From Streptobacillus canis (GTDB taxonomy: Bacteria; Fusobacteriota; Fusobacteriia; Fusobacteriales; Leptotrichiaceae): a stretch of DNA of 64,000 nt. Location of the stretch: the NCBI RefSeq assembly GCF_009733925.1, contig NZ_WOEI01000001.1:1-64000 (forward strand). Direction: 5' to 3'. The notes beneath the pieces were generated by a model. That model was not told the origin of the DNA, did not search any database, and was given only the letters and a program-made list of their open reading frames with translations. Shown one piece after another: positions 9,815 through 18,379 of this stretch (positions are counted from its first letter, which is position 1; each line of letters starts with the position of its first letter). The position numbers and the translations under genes were made by a program.

Positions 9815-10138
9815 ATGAAAATAAATTTTATGATAATATTTTTGATATATAATATATTTATATCGATATTGAATTATTACTTTATATCAAATTTAATAAG
9901 AAGAATTAAAAAAGATTTTTATAATGAAATAATGTTAGAAATTAACTCATATGATATAAATGGAATAATAGATAAAAAAAATTATTTAATAAACAAATTA
10001 GGGCAAACTTTATATAAAGAAGGTCATATTGAGGAATTATTTAATTCATTGGATAAAATTAAAAATAAAAAACTAAGATCATTTATTGAAAAATTTGTCA
10101 TTTTAAAACTTGAAATAGAGGAGAAAAATGGTAATTGA
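9815..10138 (+). CDS. Small membrane-anchored protein
   Basis: A 107-aa protein. I place the start at ATG 9815 because ggaggtgat lies just upstream; an in-frame ATG at 9800 contains the SD itself. Residues 5-27 (MIIFLIYNIFISILNYYFI) form one transmembrane segment, followed by a positively charged helical tail that is probably cytoplasmic. No family is recognised. It is part of the same tight gene run and overlaps the next tiny gene by 11 bases. Confidence 0.65.
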   Translation: MKINFMIIFLIYNIFISILNYYFISNLIRRIKKDFYNEIMLEINSYDINGIIDKKNYLINKLGQTLYKEGHIEELFNSLDKIKNKKLRSFIEKFVILKLEIEEKNGN

Positions 10139-10283
10139 ATTAATTTATATAACATTTATTGTTATTCCAAGTATCTATTTTATGGCAAGCTTAGCTTATG
10201 TAAAATTTAAAATGCGAGATATTTATATAGAGTATAGTATTATGTGTGAATCATTAATGGAAATATTAAATAAAAGAAAATGA
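10128..10283 (+). CDS. 51-aa single-span membrane peptide
   Basis: ATG 10128 lies behind gaggag and overlaps the end of the previous gene. The product starts with a hydrophobic span (LIYITFIVIPSIYFMASLAY) and then a short charged tail ending LMEILNKRK. The coupling to the upstream gene and the SD support translation. Small holin-like or regulatory peptides have this form, but nothing assigns a role. Confidence 0.5.
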   Translation: MVIELIYITFIVIPSIYFMASLAYVKFKMRDIYIEYSIMCESLMEILNKRK

Positions 10284-10356
10284 ACGATAAGATTTAATAG
10301 TAAAAAGATATTTAACTATTAAATTTTTTTCTAATAAAAAGAAGGAGATGAGTATA

Positions 10357-10458
10357 ATGACAAAGTTAGATTGGGCAAAATATTTAGAATTAGATATTGA
10401 AAATATGACTGAAGAAGAAATAGAAAAAATTGTAAATAAATTTTTATGTATAGATTAA
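10357..10458 (+). CDS. 33-aa acidic peptide
   Basis: ATG 10357 lies behind agaaggagatgag. The product starts MTKLDWAKYLELDIENM and ends NKFLCID. It has a DW followed by an acidic helix, loosely like the DW segments of the small acidic proteins upstream and the N-terminal repeats of the protein at 28706. The gap after it (10459-10579) holds only AT-rich DNA and the promoter of the next operon. Confidence 0.4.
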   Translation: MTKLDWAKYLELDIENMTEEEIEKIVNKFLCID

Positions 10459-10533
10459 AATAATATTTTATCATATGAATAATAATATTAATAATATATA
10501 TGAAAAAGTTTATGAAAAAATAAAAAAATGAGG

Positions 10534-10539
10534 TATAAT
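10534..10539 (+). promoter_or_regulatory. Putative -10 box before the type III cas operon
   Basis: TATAAT at 10534-10539 lies 41 bp before the start of the CARF-HEPN gene. No clear -35 hexamer is seen; ttatga at 10510-10515 is a weak candidate. An SD-like aagaaggga follows at about 10555. Confidence 0.4.
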
Positions 10540-10579
10540 ATTAATAGAATAAAAAAGAAGGGAGTATATATTATTATAT

Positions 10580-12955
10580 ATGGGAGATAAAAAATTATTA
10601 ATTATAACATTAACAAAAGGAATTTGGGATAAATTAGATTTTGAATATAGATTATTTGAAAATGATAAAGAAGTAGAAATAAAAGACTATAGTTATTTTA
10701 TTGAACTATATATAAATAAATATAAATTTGATGAAATAATTTGTATAGGAACTGAAGCAAGTTCATGGGATTATTTATATAATATTTTAAATAAAACTAG
10801 AAATCAAGAAGAATATGATTGGGGAAATATTAAAAATGAAGAAGAGTTGAATGAAATTTTAAACAAGAATACAGATATTAAAATAAATTCAGTTATTTTA
10901 AGTAGCAATGCTAATAAATCAGTTAGGAATAAAATTTTTAATTTAAAGGATAAAATAAAAGAATTTGATGATATATATATAGATTTCTCAGGGTTTCCGA
11001 GAAATTTATCATTAGATATATTAATGATAATAAACAATATGATTTACAGTATGAAAGGTAAAAGAAAATTTAATTTTTTTATGCAATATTCTGATGTACC
11101 TAATAAGAAGTCAGATATTTTTCTTGATAATAGAATACTTAATAATTTAGTTGAAATAAATAATTTAAGTTCATTTTTAAATTATGGAGATACTGAAAAT
11201 TTAGAATATATGTTTGAGGAAGAAGAAGCAATTAATAAATTTAAAAAAATGTATTTGGCACAACAATTTAATTTAGTTGAAGATTTTAATAATACCTATT
11301 TTTCGCTTATTAAAGTAGATAAGAAATTTGAAATTGCTAAAAAAAATAAAGTTGTAAATAAAATGTTTGAATTATATTCATATCAATATCCTGAAATCGA
11401 AAAATTGAGAGGAAATAGTTCTCCAAATAAAAAAGACTGGGAAAATAATTTAATCGCAATGTCTAGTGTTAATTTATCAAGAAAAAATCTTGGAATTGCA
11501 ATAAACAATATACATGATATGAATGATAACAATATTTCAAAATTAAAAAAAATATTAAAAAATATAAATAATTCTAGAAATCAAATATTACACGCTTTTA
11601 CATATAAAAAAAGTAAAAAAAGTAAAAAAAGAAAGGATTATAATTCAATATTGGAAATATATAAAAGTTTTAGGGTGTTACAAGGTCAAAATGATAAAAA
11701 AGATGTAAGCAATGTTTTGATTTGGAATTTAGGAGATACTGATTATTATGAAGTAGAATATGAGTATAAAAATAAAAAATATAAAGATAATATAACTCTT
11801 AAAATACTTGATTGTGAAGAAAAAGGTAAAAAGAAATACGACACTATTCTTATAATTGGGACTAAAACAAGTAATTGGGATTTTTTAATATCCAAACTTA
11901 GTAATCAAATTAATATAAATAATACAAATAAAAATTATAAAGAAGAAGATATAAATAAAAAACTTAAAACTATTGATAAGAGATATAATGCTGTTTTTAT
12001 ACCAGAAGGTAAAAATAATGATGAAATTGATAATATTTTTGAAATATTATGTAATAAATTAATAGAAATATTAGATATTAAAGATGGCAAGAAATATGCA
12101 AAGAATAAATATAAAATAAGTTATGATATAACTCATTCTTATAGAAGTACGGTTTACTATGTTATAGTCTTTTTTTTCTATTTAGAATTACTATTTTTAA
12201 ATATTGAATTAGAAAATATTACGTATGCACAATGTATCTTAAATGATAAAGAAAATGAAAATAAAAAATTAAGTAATTTAGAAAGTAGAAAAAATAAAAT
12301 ATTAAATTGTAAAACAATTTTAGATTCATTAAAAACTGAAAAAAATAAAATAGATTTAGAAAAATATTGTAAAAATAATTTTGATATAAAAATAAAAAGT
12401 GAAGAATTAAATAAATTTTTAACCGAGATACCTAAAATATTTGAAATAAATGACTATAAATCTTATGAATTAATTTATGACAGATTTTTAAACTATGATA
12501 ATAACATTGGAAATTTAAAAGGATTAGAACTTCAAATTTATAATATTTTGAAAGATATAATTATTGGTGATGAAAATAAAGATAGAATGATTCACTTTAT
12601 AAGAAAACAATTTGAATTTAATAATTTACTATTTGTTTTATATAATTTGACTGATTATTATTACTATATAATTTTTGAGAATGAAAATAATGAAAATGAA
12701 TACGAAAAAAATTATGATTATTGTAAAAAAATGAGTGAATATTTCGCTGAAGATTATCCATTTATTAAAGAGGTAAATGAGATAATGTTTAATAAAAAAA
12801 ATGTTAGAATAGTAGCAGGACATAATAAAGAAATAAAGATAAATAACAATTTAGATTTATTAAAAACAGATTTAAATAGATTGATTACCTTATTTGAAGA
12901 TAATCAAGATAAAATAGAAGGTTTAAAAAAAAGAATTGGAGAAAATAAAAAATGA
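10580..12955 (+). CDS. Tandem CARF-HEPN ribonuclease (fused Csx1/Csm6-like dimer)
   Basis: This 791-aa protein is about twice the length of a usual Csx1/Csm6. Two similar halves are visible. CARF 1 has ICIGTEASSWD (about 55) and YIDFSGFPRN (about 135). HEPN 1 has the Rx4H motif R333-NQIL-H338. CARF 2 has LIIGTKTSNWD (about 424) and SYDITHSYRST (about 515), the DxTHxxR signature of Csx1-type CARF domains. HEPN 2 has R743-IVAG-H748. Family knowledge: CARF domains bind cyclic oligoadenylate made by Cas10 and activate the HEPN RNase at a dimer interface. Here both protomers are in one chain and both Rx4H motifs are kept. Its stop overlaps the next gene by 4 bases (atga). It is the first gene of the cas operon. 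Confidence 0.8.
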   Translation: MGDKKLLIITLTKGIWDKLDFEYRLFENDKEVEIKDYSYFIELYINKYKFDEIICIGTEASSWDYLYNILNKTRNQEEYDWGNIKNEEELNEILNKNTDIKINSVILSSNANKSVRNKIFNLKDKIKEFDDIYIDFSGFPRNLSLDILMIINNMIYSMKGKRKFNFFMQYSDVPNKKSDIFLDNRILNNLVEINNLSSFLNYGDTENLEYMFEEEEAINKFKKMYLAQQFNLVEDFNNTYFSLIKVDKKFEIAKKNKVVNKMFELYSYQYPEIEKLRGNSSPNKKDWENNLIAMSSVNLSRKNLGIAINNIHDMNDNNISKLKKILKNINNSRNQILHAFTYKKSKKSKKRKDYNSILEIYKSFRVLQGQNDKKDVSNVLIWNLGDTDYYEVEYEYKNKKYKDNITLKILDCEEKGKKKYDTILIIGTKTSNWDFLISKLSNQININNTNKNYKEEDINKKLKTIDKRYNAVFIPEGKNNDEIDNIFEILCNKLIEILDIKDGKKYAKNKYKISYDITHSYRSTVYYVIVFFFYLELLFLNIELENITYAQCILNDKENENKKLSNLESRKNKILNCKTILDSLKTEKNKIDLEKYCKNNFDIKIKSEELNKFLTEIPKIFEINDYKSYELIYDRFLNYDNNIGNLKGLELQIYNILKDIIIGDENKDRMIHFIRKQFEFNNLLFVLYNLTDYYYYIIFENENNENEYEKNYDYCKKMSEYFAEDYPFIKEVNEIMFNKKNVRIVAGHNKEIKINNNLDLLKTDLNRLITLFEDNQDKIEGLKKRIGENKK

Positions 12956-13905
12956 AAATAGTTGAGAGAAGAACACTGACATTATCAAGAGATATATATG
13001 AAAAGTTTTCTGAAGATCAAAGAATGTTTAATCTAGGTATAAATGAGATAATAAATAGAGTATTAACAATATATTTAGATGACATAAGTCCTATTTTAAA
13101 ACAATATTTAGATAAAATTGAGGTAGTAAGAGAAAAAGAAATAGGAATTAATCCCAAATATAAGATTAGAAATGGAAGAACAACCTATTCTTTAAAAAAG
13201 AATACGAAAGAAATTATAAAAAAATATTTAAATGAAAACAATAAAGGAATAGAAGATCTTTCTGATATTATATTAGAGACATTTAAAAAATTTTATTCTT
13301 TCGAAAGATACGAAAGAGAAAGATTACTAAATTTTGATATGTTTTTGAAAATAAAAGAAAAAATATTAACGGATAAATTTATAAAATGTAGATATAATAA
13401 AGAAGGAGAAATTCATGATGAAATTATTATACCTATAGATATGAAAGTAGGAATAAAGGAAGGTAGAAATTATTTAGTTTCATATAGAAAAGAAGTAAAA
13501 GGTAATCAGGATCATTATTTTAATATAAAATTTTCTGAAATATTGAATTTTGAAGAAACTTTTGAAGATATAATTGATTTAGATAAAGAAGAAGTAATGG
13601 ACATACTTGATAATTTTGATGAAACTTTATCGTGGATAAAAAAAGATGTACCTGTAACTGTAAAGTTTACAGAGAAGGGTTTAGAATTATTTGAGAATGT
13701 GATTCATTCATATAAGCCAAGATTAAGTGAAAGAAATATAAACGAGAATATTTTGACTAGAAATGTAATCGCAAACAAATTTTTAACAGAAAAATATTTT
13801 GCTCCTTATTATGAACATGCAACCATAGTAAGTCCTTCATATATTAGAGAAGATATAATGAAAAGATTAGAAAAAATGTGTAAAAATTATGGAATAATAA
13901 AATAG
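12952..13905 (+). CDS. RHH/WYL-domain-like CRISPR-associated protein 1
   Basis: A 317-aa protein. The N-terminus (RRTLTLSRDIYEKFSEDQR, then NEIINRVL) resembles a ribbon-helix-helix DNA- or RNA-binding domain. A middle segment, IIIPIDMKVGIKEGRNYLV, then a strand and FNIKFSEIL, has WYL-like character. The C-terminal part (VTVKFTEKGLELFENVI, then ATIVSPSYIREDIM) is like the WCX tail. It is paralogous to the next gene and, more distantly, to 23968-24747. WYL proteins occur as regulators or effector modulators in several CRISPR types and probably bind nucleic acid or nucleotides. It is translationally coupled to the CARF-HEPN gene. The exact role is unknown. Confidence 0.7.
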   Translation: MKIVERRTLTLSRDIYEKFSEDQRMFNLGINEIINRVLTIYLDDISPILKQYLDKIEVVREKEIGINPKYKIRNGRTTYSLKKNTKEIIKKYLNENNKGIEDLSDIILETFKKFYSFERYERERLLNFDMFLKIKEKILTDKFIKCRYNKEGEIHDEIIIPIDMKVGIKEGRNYLVSYRKEVKGNQDHYFNIKFSEILNFEETFEDIIDLDKEEVMDILDNFDETLSWIKKDVPVTVKFTEKGLELFENVIHSYKPRLSERNINENILTRNVIANKFLTEKYFAPYYEHATIVSPSYIREDIMKRLEKMCKNYGIIK

Positions 13906-13926
13906 TGTGTAAAGGAGAAGAAAATT

Positions 13927-14952
13927 ATGAGTAATGTTGCTAGAAGGATAACATTTGACTTTTTTGAATATGAACAAATGAAAATTGATTTAGTTTTTTT
14001 TAATAAAACAAAGAAAGGATTGTTAAATGAATTAATTTGTGCAACAAATAATAAAGAAGTAAAGAAATTGCTTGATTCTAAAATCCCTGAAATAAAAAAA
14101 TTAGAAATAAAATTTAAAAAAAAGGTAATAAATAAAAATTCTACAAAAGTTATAGATTTATTATGTGATGAAAAAACAGTTGAAGTATTAAAAAAATATG
14201 GAATTAATGATTATTCAGAACAAAATGCTTTTATAAAAAAAATAAAAACTAATTTCTATAAATTACCGAGATTTGAACGTGAAAAAATTTTATATTTTGA
14301 AAATTACAAGAAACTTTTAAAAGTAATAGAGGGAGAGAATACACCAAAAATTGTTGAAATACAACATTTAATTTTTGACGAAAAAACAAATAAAACTAAA
14401 ATAGTAAGTAATACAATAAAACCGATAGCAATAAAAGTAGGGTTAAATGAAAATAGAAACTATTTAGTTTATGTAGATAAAAATAATTATTTTAGAAATA
14501 TAAAATTATCTTCAATATTGAATATTAATGATACATTGGAAGAAGAAATTTTTAATTTTAAATCTATTGATTATAGGAAAAAAGAAAAAATACTAGAAAA
14601 TTTTGATGCGTATTTAAATATTTTAGTTGATGAACCTTTGGAAGTTAGTTTTACTAAAAAAGGTTTATATTTATATGAAAATCTAATATTAGTGGATAAA
14701 CCAGAAGAAATAAAGAAAGAGAGTACTAAAAAGATAAAAAAATTTCAATGTGGACATTTTTTAGCCTTTAGGTACTTTCAAAAATTTTTTGAAGATGCAA
14801 CGATTCTAGGACCTGAACATATAAGAAAACATTTTATTGAAAAAATAATAAATACTGCAAAAAATTATGATTTATTATTTATTGATAAAAATAATGATTA
14901 CTATAATAAAATTAAAGCAATGTGTGATAAAAAAGATAAAATTAAAAAATAA
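13927..14952 (+). CDS. RHH/WYL-domain-like CRISPR-associated protein 2
   Basis: A 341-aa paralogue of the preceding protein with the same order: a short RHH-like start (ARRITFDFFEYEQMKIDL), a helical linker with FYKLPRFEREKILYFENYKK, a WYL-like core (PIAIKVGLNENRNYLVYVD and FRNIKLSSIL) and a WCX-like tail (FEDATILGPEHIRKHF). The C-terminus adds about 35 charged residues. SD aaaggagaag. Two adjacent paralogues between effector RNase and Cas10 suggest a heterodimeric regulator, but this is inference. Confidence 0.7.
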   Translation: MSNVARRITFDFFEYEQMKIDLVFFNKTKKGLLNELICATNNKEVKKLLDSKIPEIKKLEIKFKKKVINKNSTKVIDLLCDEKTVEVLKKYGINDYSEQNAFIKKIKTNFYKLPRFEREKILYFENYKKLLKVIEGENTPKIVEIQHLIFDEKTNKTKIVSNTIKPIAIKVGLNENRNYLVYVDKNNYFRNIKLSSILNINDTLEEEIFNFKSIDYRKKEKILENFDAYLNILVDEPLEVSFTKKGLYLYENLILVDKPEEIKKESTKKIKKFQCGHFLAFRYFQKFFEDATILGPEHIRKHFIEKIINTAKNYDLLFIDKNNDYYNKIKAMCDKKDKIKK

Positions 14953-14970
14953 AGAGAGGTTGATTTTTGG

Positions 14971-16803
14971 ATGAAAAAAATTGTAACAGTGGAAACTGTT
15001 AAAATTAAAGAGTATATTTTTGCAACAAATAAATTAAAAACAATACAAGGTGCAAGTTATTTATTAGATTATGTAAATAATGTTGGAATCAGAAAAATTC
15101 TAAAAAAATTCAATATTATTGCTGAAGCGGACCCTTTATTAAATTATGGTGAAATAGAGAAAATATTCAAGTCAAATGAAGATATATTGAAACAAATAGA
15201 AGAAAAAGTAATGATAAATGATTCAAAATTAAATGGGGAATTGATATATATTGCAGCAGGGAATGCTAAATTTATAATTGATGAAACTGTTGATTACAAT
15301 GCATTAAAAAAAGAAATAGAATATTTATATAAATTTGTTGCACCTGGGTCAAAAATCATGATGGAATATATTGAAATATCTGATAAAGATGATATATCTG
15401 AAAAAATAGGGCAATTATCTACAATAGTAAATCAAAAAAAGAATAATGGATTTAAAATAGAAAATTTAGATTTACCATTTATTGAAAAATGTGATTTTTC
15501 AAATAATGAATTAGCAGAAATAGATTTTGAAAAATATCTTGAAGAATATTATGGAAGTATTGATAATAATAATTATATAGATAATTTAATTTCAAAACAA
15601 TTTAAACATGATTATGTTTTTCAAAATATTGTTGATATTATTTTACCTAAAATTGATCATTATGATATTATTGATAAATTAGAGAAAATAAAAGTGAGAA
15701 AAATAAGTTTGGAATCATATATGAAATATATTTTCTCTGAATTCTTTAGGGATAATGATAAAGAATTTGAAAGTTTTTATACTGTTATTAAAAATAAAAT
15801 ACCTGGAATTAAATTTGAAGATGAAATTGAAGCATTTAAAGATGATAAATCATTTGTTGGTTTTATGTATGCTGATGGAGATGGTTTAGGAGAATTCTTG
15901 AAAAATAAGAGTAAAGAAATATCAAAATTAAATATATCTATAGAAGAAAAAAATCAAGAATATTTAAAATTTATCAAACCTTTTAGTATATTACTAGATT
16001 ATATTACTAAATCATCTTTAGTTGATACTTTAGTAGAAATAAAAAAAATAAGAGAAAATAAAATTCAAAATGATAATAAAAATGAAAATAAGAATGATAA
16101 TTTATTTGGAGCCTTTTTCATCGTTGGTGGAGATGATGTTTGTGCCTTATTTAAATCAAATGAAATTATAGATATTGCAACAAAATATTCAGAGATATTT
16201 AGTGATAAAATGAGAAAAATTAACTATAATCAGATTTCAACTTCTAGCGGAGTTCTTTTTGTTAAAAATAAAGTACCATTTCATTTAATGTTGAAACAGT
16301 CATTAGTATTACAAAAAAATGCTAAAAAAGAAAGATTTAAAAATATTTATCATAATATAAATGAAGATAATAGGGTTGGATATATTGACTTTTTAAATAT
16401 AGCATCAGAAGGAAATGTGAATATTGATGAATTTCTTAAAAAATATAAAGAAAATAAAAAAGTAATAGAAAGACCATATAAAGCAAGTAAATTGAAAAAA
16501 TTAAAAGATTTTATTGATGAAATTTCAGAACTTAAAGAAAATGATAGAATTTCAAATTCAAGTTTAAGACAAATATTAGAATATAAATTGGATGATAAAC
16601 TAGAATTACAAAGAAAGAATATTAGAATTTTAAATAAATTCTTTAAATATAGTGAAACATCGCAAAATAAATTGAAAGAACTTTGGAAAGAAATAGAAAA
16701 TGATATTAATTTAAAAAAAATTGAGAGTAAAAATTATTGTAACAATATTTTAGATATAGTTGAATTATATGATTTTGTGGGTGAAGAAAATGAAAAAAAT
16801 TGA
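14971..16803 (+). CDS. cas10: Cas10, type III effector polymerase/cyclase without HD domain
   Basis: A 610-aa large subunit of a type III interference complex. It starts directly in the first palm-like domain (KEYIFATNKLKTIQGASYLL) and lacks the usual N-terminal HD nuclease. The second palm carries MYADGDGLGEFL (about 299-310) and the catalytic GGDD at 386-389 inside FFIVGGDDVCALF, so cyclic oligoadenylate synthesis should be intact. The C-terminal ~150 residues are helical (domain D4-like). Without HD it should not cut ssDNA, so immunity would rest on target-RNA cleavage by Cas7 and on the CARF-HEPN RNase upstream. It overlaps the next gene by 14 bases. Confidence 0.9.
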   Translation: MKKIVTVETVKIKEYIFATNKLKTIQGASYLLDYVNNVGIRKILKKFNIIAEADPLLNYGEIEKIFKSNEDILKQIEEKVMINDSKLNGELIYIAAGNAKFIIDETVDYNALKKEIEYLYKFVAPGSKIMMEYIEISDKDDISEKIGQLSTIVNQKKNNGFKIENLDLPFIEKCDFSNNELAEIDFEKYLEEYYGSIDNNNYIDNLISKQFKHDYVFQNIVDIILPKIDHYDIIDKLEKIKVRKISLESYMKYIFSEFFRDNDKEFESFYTVIKNKIPGIKFEDEIEAFKDDKSFVGFMYADGDGLGEFLKNKSKEISKLNISIEEKNQEYLKFIKPFSILLDYITKSSLVDTLVEIKKIRENKIQNDNKNENKNDNLFGAFFIVGGDDVCALFKSNEIIDIATKYSEIFSDKMRKINYNQISTSSGVLFVKNKVPFHLMLKQSLVLQKNAKKERFKNIYHNINEDNRVGYIDFLNIASEGNVNIDEFLKKYKENKKVIERPYKASKLKKLKDFIDEISELKENDRISNSSLRQILEYKLDDKLELQRKNIRILNKFFKYSETSQNKLKELWKEIENDINLKKIESKNYCNNILDIVELYDFVGEENEKN

Positions 16804-18379
16804 ATATGTAATAAAATTAGATAGAGGATTTATTACTTCTCAAAATGGAGTTGTTGGAAAAGAAATAGATTACACGGTAAAAGTTAATGGTGAAGGAATA
16901 CCAATTATTTATGGAAAACATATTAAAGGAATAATTCGTGGTATTTATGAATCTTTTTTATATGTAGATAAATATAAAAATTGCTTAAAAGCAAATGAAT
17001 TATTCGGTTCTGAGGGTATTGAAATATCAAAAATATATTTTTCAAATCTTGAAATTGATGAAAAAAAATACGATGTAATGAGAAGGCATTCAGTTAAAAT
17101 TAATCCAGAAACAAGAACTGCTAAAGAGGGGTCTTTATTTAATTATGAATATATAAAAGAAGGAAATACATTTACTGGAGAAGTTTTAATAAAAGAAGAT
17201 ATTGATGAATTAACAGAGGAACTTTTAATTGGTTCAATTAGAAATATGGATAAAATTGGTGGGTTGAAATCAAGGGGGATTGGTCATATTTCTGTGGAAA
17301 TTTTAAAAATACAAAAGATAGAAGAAGAAAAATTAATGGATTTAGGTGAGTTTAAATGGTTTGATTTAGATTTAAATTTTGTATCACCTTTGGTATTGGA
17401 AGAAACTAAAATTACTAATGTATCACATTCTAGAAAAAATTTACAAGGAAGTTCGATTAGAGGAGCGTTAATTCAAAAAGGATTAGAAAAATTAAATGGG
17501 AATATATCTAATTTATTAGATATAGAAGTTAGACTTGTAAATAACAAAATCAAATTAAGAAGTGAATTTAAACCTAAATATAGAATAGGTGGAATAAATA
17601 ATGTAGATAAATCTATAAACCCAAAAGATAACAAATACTTTAATTCTGAAAATGGTGGGGATATTGGAAATAAATTTACTCGTTCTTCTGCAACGGATTT
17701 TGAAAAAATTACTGATGAAATAAGTATTAAAATTAATAACTCTACAAGAATTGCAGAAGAAGAGATGCTATTTAATCATGAAATCATTGAAAACAAAGAT
17801 TTGAATGGTTTGTATAATTTAAAAGCATATATTCCTGAAAAATTACTGACTAAAGTAGAAGAAAAAAATGAAATATATGTAGGGAAATTTAAGAGTAAAG
17901 GTTTTGGGAAAATTATACTTAAAGTTAATGATGAAAACAAAATAAAAGAAAATAATATTGAGACAAGAATTAAAGAATTTAATCAAAAAGTCAAAAAATA
18001 TGAAAAAAATCTTGATTCAATATTAACATTTGATTTGTTGTCTGATCTAGTATTACCATTTCAAAAAACAGAAGATCTTTTAAGAGAATTTTTAAAAATG
18101 TTACCTAAAGAACTTAATAGTAATTTAGAAGGTTTAAATGAAAGATCTTTCATATTTTTAGATAAATTAAAAGGTTATAATATTATTAATAATACAAGAA
18201 AAGCTGATGAACTTATTATTTTAAAAGGTAGTGTTTTAACGTATAAAGTATTGAATTTAGATAAAGAAGTGATAGAAGTACTAAAAACAATCGAAGAAAA
18301 AGGATTAGGCTTAAGAAGAAAAGAAGGATTTGGTATTATTTCCATTTGTACTAAGACAGATGTGAGAGGTGAAATGTGA
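16790..18379 (+). CDS. Fused Cas7-Csx10 (Cas5-like) RAMP protein
   Basis: 529 aa from ATG 16790; a TTG at 16760 is further upstream but gives an unlikely start. Residues 1-185 are a Csm3-like Cas7, with KEIDYTV (D27 is the candidate catalytic Asp), YGKHIKGIIRG, a PETRTAKEGSLFNYEY segment and the Gly-rich GGLKSRGIGH. Residues 195-390 form a second RAMP unit, with LQGSSIRGALIQ, STRIAEEEMLFNHE and FKSKGFGKI, like the Cas5 subunit Csx10 of type III-D. The last ~140 residues form a helical/ferredoxin-like tail ending RRKEGFGII. Csx10 is normally a separate gene, so the fusion is unusual. It overlaps Cas10 upstream and the next gene by 1 base. Confidence 0.75.
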   Translation: MKKIEYVIKLDRGFITSQNGVVGKEIDYTVKVNGEGIPIIYGKHIKGIIRGIYESFLYVDKYKNCLKANELFGSEGIEISKIYFSNLEIDEKKYDVMRRHSVKINPETRTAKEGSLFNYEYIKEGNTFTGEVLIKEDIDELTEELLIGSIRNMDKIGGLKSRGIGHISVEILKIQKIEEEKLMDLGEFKWFDLDLNFVSPLVLEETKITNVSHSRKNLQGSSIRGALIQKGLEKLNGNISNLLDIEVRLVNNKIKLRSEFKPKYRIGGINNVDKSINPKDNKYFNSENGGDIGNKFTRSSATDFEKITDEISIKINNSTRIAEEEMLFNHEIIENKDLNGLYNLKAYIPEKLLTKVEEKNEIYVGKFKSKGFGKIILKVNDENKIKENNIETRIKEFNQKVKKYEKNLDSILTFDLLSDLVLPFQKTEDLLREFLKMLPKELNSNLEGLNERSFIFLDKLKGYNIINNTRKADELIILKGSVLTYKVLNLDKEVIEVLKTIEEKGLGLRRKEGFGIISICTKTDVRGEM

